Below, one piece after another: positions 61,691-64,000 of a stretch of DNA of 64,000 nt; the stretch's first letter is position 1; each line of letters begins with the position of its first letter. Both the position numbers and the translations under genes were made by a program. The notes beneath the pieces were generated by a model. That model saw only the letters and a list, made by a program, of their open reading frames with translations. It was not told where the DNA came from and ran no database searches. This stretch comes from Cyanoderma ruficeps (taxonomy: Eukaryota; Chordata; Aves; Passeriformes; Timaliidae), in NCBI GenBank assembly GCA_008694505.1, contig VZDJ01007747.1, forward strand, positions 26,734,904 through 26,798,903, read 5' to 3'.

Positions 61691-64000
61691 ACAGCAACAG
61701 AAATATTACAGATGAAGAGGATGTAACATAAGAAAATATATTCCCGGTGTAGTCAACAGAATAAAGTTGGTGAGCTTAACAATTGATCTTCTCAAAGAGA
61801 ATACTAGGTATGTTTAATATACCAAAAAAAAATTTCCAACCTCCATACCCTGGAATTCTTCACACTTAAAAATAAAGAGACTTAGACAAGTCCTCCTTGT
61901 CCCACATTTTCATGGCTCTTTCTTAGAGAAATTAGATTACACACTAGCTTGAAGTAAATTCATGCAGTTAATGCATTTATCTTTAAAGTACCAGATGGTC
62001 AATTTAGTATTTAAAATACAGTTTAAATTTTTAAATCGTAAATGAGTTTCATTCACTATTATTTGTGGGTTTGTGCCTTATAAATACTATTTTAATTATA
62101 AGGTAAATGAAATTTAAGTTTACTATACATAATTGAAAACAAACAAACACACAACCCTCCCCCTCACTAAAATGTGCATTTTGTTGCATCCTTCATGCTT
62201 CTCTCTTCTTTCTCCCTCTTATAAATGTCTGGAGTGTTTAAACACTCTTCCTTGCAACAAATTTGTTAGCAGCAGTTTTATTGCATTCATATTGCATCAT
62301 TATTTTTTTTGCCACAAGTCAGTATTCAGTCTTTCGTTTTCTTCATTTACTTGATTCTTTTAAAAAGAAGGAATAATGGAGAAGTGTTTCTCAGCACCAT
62401 TTTTTTTTCTGATTACCCTGATTGAAACTGGTCTACACCAAGTATGCTTCTCCAACCAAAGTGTGTATTTATTGAGAAGTTTTTAGTACCTACAAGCAAA
62501 CAGATAAGCTTAGCCATAAGAAAGGATGTTATGTGAGCACTGGGTACAAGACAGGATTTAAGCACTGTGGTTTTAATGGAATATTTGACTTTGCAGAAGA
62601 AAAACTCTTTAATGAGTATTATTATATGTATACTAATGTACATACTAATACATACTATATATACTAATGTATACTGCTACATATTTTTTTGCTTTTTGTT
62701 TATTTGCCTTCTAAAATTTGACCTTGGGTGTCTTCTTTGGGCTGCATTCCAAGTGACTGAATCAAATTTTCCTTGTTCTGGCAGCCAAATGAGTGGGATA
62801 TGGAGAGGAGGAAGAATTGTGTTCCAAATGGATCTGCTTTTTCTCAAAGAGAAAAATGAAGAGCTCGGACGTATAAGAAAGGCAGAACAAAACTAATTTG
62901 CTTTTTTCCCTTAAAAAGAAAAGGAAATATATTAAAAATGCATTTTTAAAAAATCTCTCTACTTCTGTATCTTCTTTTCTCTCATAACACTGCAATACAG
63001 AGATCATTCATGTCGCTCTAAAATCTTGAGGGAACTTCTTTGCCACTTTTAGCCAGTTTATCACAGCTACAGTCCCTCAGGAAAAGCAAGGGAAGACAAA
63101 ATTCCTTCTGGAGCTGATGTGTGCATCTGAGAGGCTCCACAATAACCCAGTGTGGTTTTCCCCTTAGTGTTAGTGCTTGGCACTACTTCTGCAGTATTCA
63201 TAGGATAGGGGCATTTTTAGAAGAACTGTCCAAAAATTCTAAGAATTCCCGAACTCCATTTTTACAGGTAAATTCCCCTACATAAAACAAGAGGTACCAA
63301 TTACTAGATGAGAAAATATTGAATGTGCATGGATTGCAAATGGTGTTAGTGAAGCCAAATGTCATAAATGCCTGATTTCTTGCCAAAGCTGCATCATGGG
63401 AAAACTAGCAAAGGGATTGTATCAGCAATCACACTGAAACAAGCTTGAAGAATAGAAATATTTTATTAAACTAATTAAACTAACATGAGAAAATTATTGC
63501 TTCAAAAGAGACTATACATTAGTTATTTCCTTGTAAGGCAAACAAAATGCAACACAGTTGTCAGAAATATTGTTGTTCTCAGATTCAGTCTGTTGTTTTA
63601 AATTATTTTTTTGAGGAAAAAGCCCATTATTTAGCTTTCCTTTTTGTGCAATTTTCTTTCATTGTTTATGTGTTAAAATACTAATTGTTTTTGTTTGTTA
63701 TTCTTGTGGTGAGTTTTTCTAGTCTACTGAAGCTACTATTTATACCTGACAGGTATTCCTTGCTCCCTGAATATCTCTCTGCATCAGATTCCAAATGAAC
63801 CTTGTTCCTGGAAACACTCCAAATTATTACGACTGTCAAATATAGCTGAAACAACAGGATTCCAATTTTAAAAACTCACCATGAAATTCTTATTTTAGTC
63901 TCTTATGTTTCTAAAAACCTTTTAATCAGAATTTGGGTGTGCAGGTCTCCTTATATTCTTATTGAAGCAAATAACTGGGCAAGCAGTTCAATATTGTAGG
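61691..64000. other. Unique noncoding DNA
   Basis: AT-rich with no supported gene. It includes a degenerate ATACTAAT/TATAC-type patch at 62620-62680. Open frames up to 109 codons (62567-62896) have no recognisable domain. Confidence 0.5.

Overview
This window looks like gene-poor, AT-rich DNA from a bird genome. Two things place it. CR1 LINE copies occur throughout, several with the CR1 3' tail (AATCACAGAATCATTTAGG or its complement). There are also solo LTRs whose ends and internal blocks match the ERVL-type LTRs common in birds. No protein-coding host gene, tRNA, rRNA or CRISPR array could be supported. The longest open frames lie inside CR1 or LTR sequence, and the rest are short chance frames in unique DNA. 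The species cannot be named from the sequence alone.

Layout. 1-2759 is mostly unique DNA with one CR1 (+) at 783-1073. 2760-3803 is a nested block: one CR1 (+) split by two solo LTRs (2887-3245 and 3410-3782), and removing both restores a continuous CR1. 3804-10640 holds a short CR1 tail, a CR1 (-) at 8178-8581, and a CR1 (-) at 9780-10640 that still carries the C-terminal reverse-transcriptase reading frame (the longest frame in the window, 223 codons). 10641-19440 is unique. 19446-24648 carries three solo LTRs with exact target-site duplications: ERVL-type (+), ERVL-type (-), and a 6-bp-TSD LTR (+). 24655-32811 is unique with one assembly gap. 32817-33601 is an LTR (-). 33607-45928 is unique, with a 27-bp tandem duplication, an A/C-rich tract and a TTTC microsatellite. 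CR1 (-) copies follow at 45929-46253 and 48777-49620. 54500-55577 is a degraded LTR-like element joined to a CR1 (-) fragment. 59135-61690 is a long, decayed CR1 (-) that keeps its 3' end, part of the RT and the endonuclease region, has lost most of the RT, and is interrupted by a small LTR-like insertion containing a 50-N gap.

The genes here are those of dead retroelements, so there is no pathway or operon to describe. The window is useful mainly as a transposon chronology: two nested insertions (2760-3803 and 59135-61690) give relative ages, and six insertions have readable or near-readable target-site duplications. I found no convincing new biological system. The items most worth checking are the TG...CA insertion at 59867-60210 with the gap inside it, the doubly nested CR1 at 2760-3803, the U3 repeat and octamer in the LTR at 32817-33601, and a short exon-like stretch at 42451-42534.
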